The notes below the pieces were generated by a model. That model did not search any database. It was not told where the DNA came from and saw nothing but the letters and a program-made list of their open reading frames with translations. Positions 6,414-6,437 of a DNA stretch of 6,437 bases are shown one piece after another; positions within the stretch are counted from its first letter, which is position 1; each line of letters opens with the position of its first letter. Both the position numbers and the translations under genes were made by a program. The DNA is from Cytophagales bacterium (GTDB taxonomy: Bacteria > Bacteroidota > Bacteroidia > Cytophagales > UBA9547): assembly GCA_025360395.1 (NCBI GenBank), contig JANYCH010000176.1:1-6437 (forward strand), read 5' to 3'.

Positions 6414-6437
6414 ATGGAAATAGGAATAGACAGTTTT
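6414..6437 (+). CDS. N-terminus of a possible LLM-class flavin-dependent oxidoreductase (partial)
   Basis: Only eight codons are present, reading MEIGIDSF and running off the right edge. This opening resembles the first beta-strand of luciferase-like (LLM class) flavin-dependent monooxygenases, which often begin with a M-x-(F/I)-G-I-D-S-F pattern. The call rests on that short match alone. If correct, the protein would be a cytoplasmic TIM-barrel oxidoreductase using reduced FMN. No clear promoter or ribosome binding site is seen upstream. Confidence 0.4.

Noticed and set aside
1..6437. CRISPR array, tRNA, rRNA or insertion sequence
   Set aside because: No regularly spaced repeats, cloverleaf-like segments, rRNA motifs, transposase motifs or terminal inverted repeats were seen on reading through both strands.

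Overview
The window looks like a stretch of ordinary chromosome from a Bacteroidota bacterium, probably of the Cytophagales or a related order. It is AT-rich and most genes lack a strong Shine-Dalgarno sequence. A five-part outer-membrane protein (TPR, PD40 propeller, carboxypeptidase-regulatory-like domain, OmpA domain) of the kind typical of this phylum takes up about a third of it. This placement rests on gene content and style; there is no rRNA to confirm it.

Layout, left to right. Positions 1-85 hold no assignable gene. The minus strand at 86-985 carries xerD, the chromosome-dimer-resolution tyrosine recombinase, with all six active-site residues present. A 149-bp AT-rich divergent spacer follows. 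A tight plus-strand cluster runs from 1135 to 4271. It holds a 685-aa periplasmic/outer-membrane protein with the domain order of the type IX secretion component PorE, then after 9 bp a 118-aa multi-pass membrane protein of unknown function, then a 238-aa stand-alone DEDDy 3'-5' exonuclease of the PolB-exonuclease-like family. The start codon of the exonuclease overlaps the stop of the membrane protein (ATGA). A 60-bp gap containing an 18-bp perfect hairpin and a possible promoter box leads to a 627-aa ABC-F ATPase (4332-6215, GTG start) with a C-terminal coiled coil. The last 222 bp are non-coding except for the final eight codons, which look like the N-terminus of an LLM-class (luciferase-like) flavin oxidoreductase that continues beyond the window.

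How the genes relate. The three genes at 1135-4271 are spaced like an operon, but their products (cell envelope, inner membrane, nuclease) suggest no obvious shared pathway. xerD and the ABC-F gene are housekeeping genes for chromosome segregation and ribosome function. I saw no insertion sequence, CRISPR array, tRNA, rRNA, prophage or toxin-antitoxin module, and no clear sign of a new defence or mobile system. The points most worth checking are the PorE-like protein that lacks a lipobox, the translationally coupled membrane-protein/exonuclease pair, the palindrome in front of the ABC-F gene, and a possible broken minus-strand mini-ORF at the right edge.
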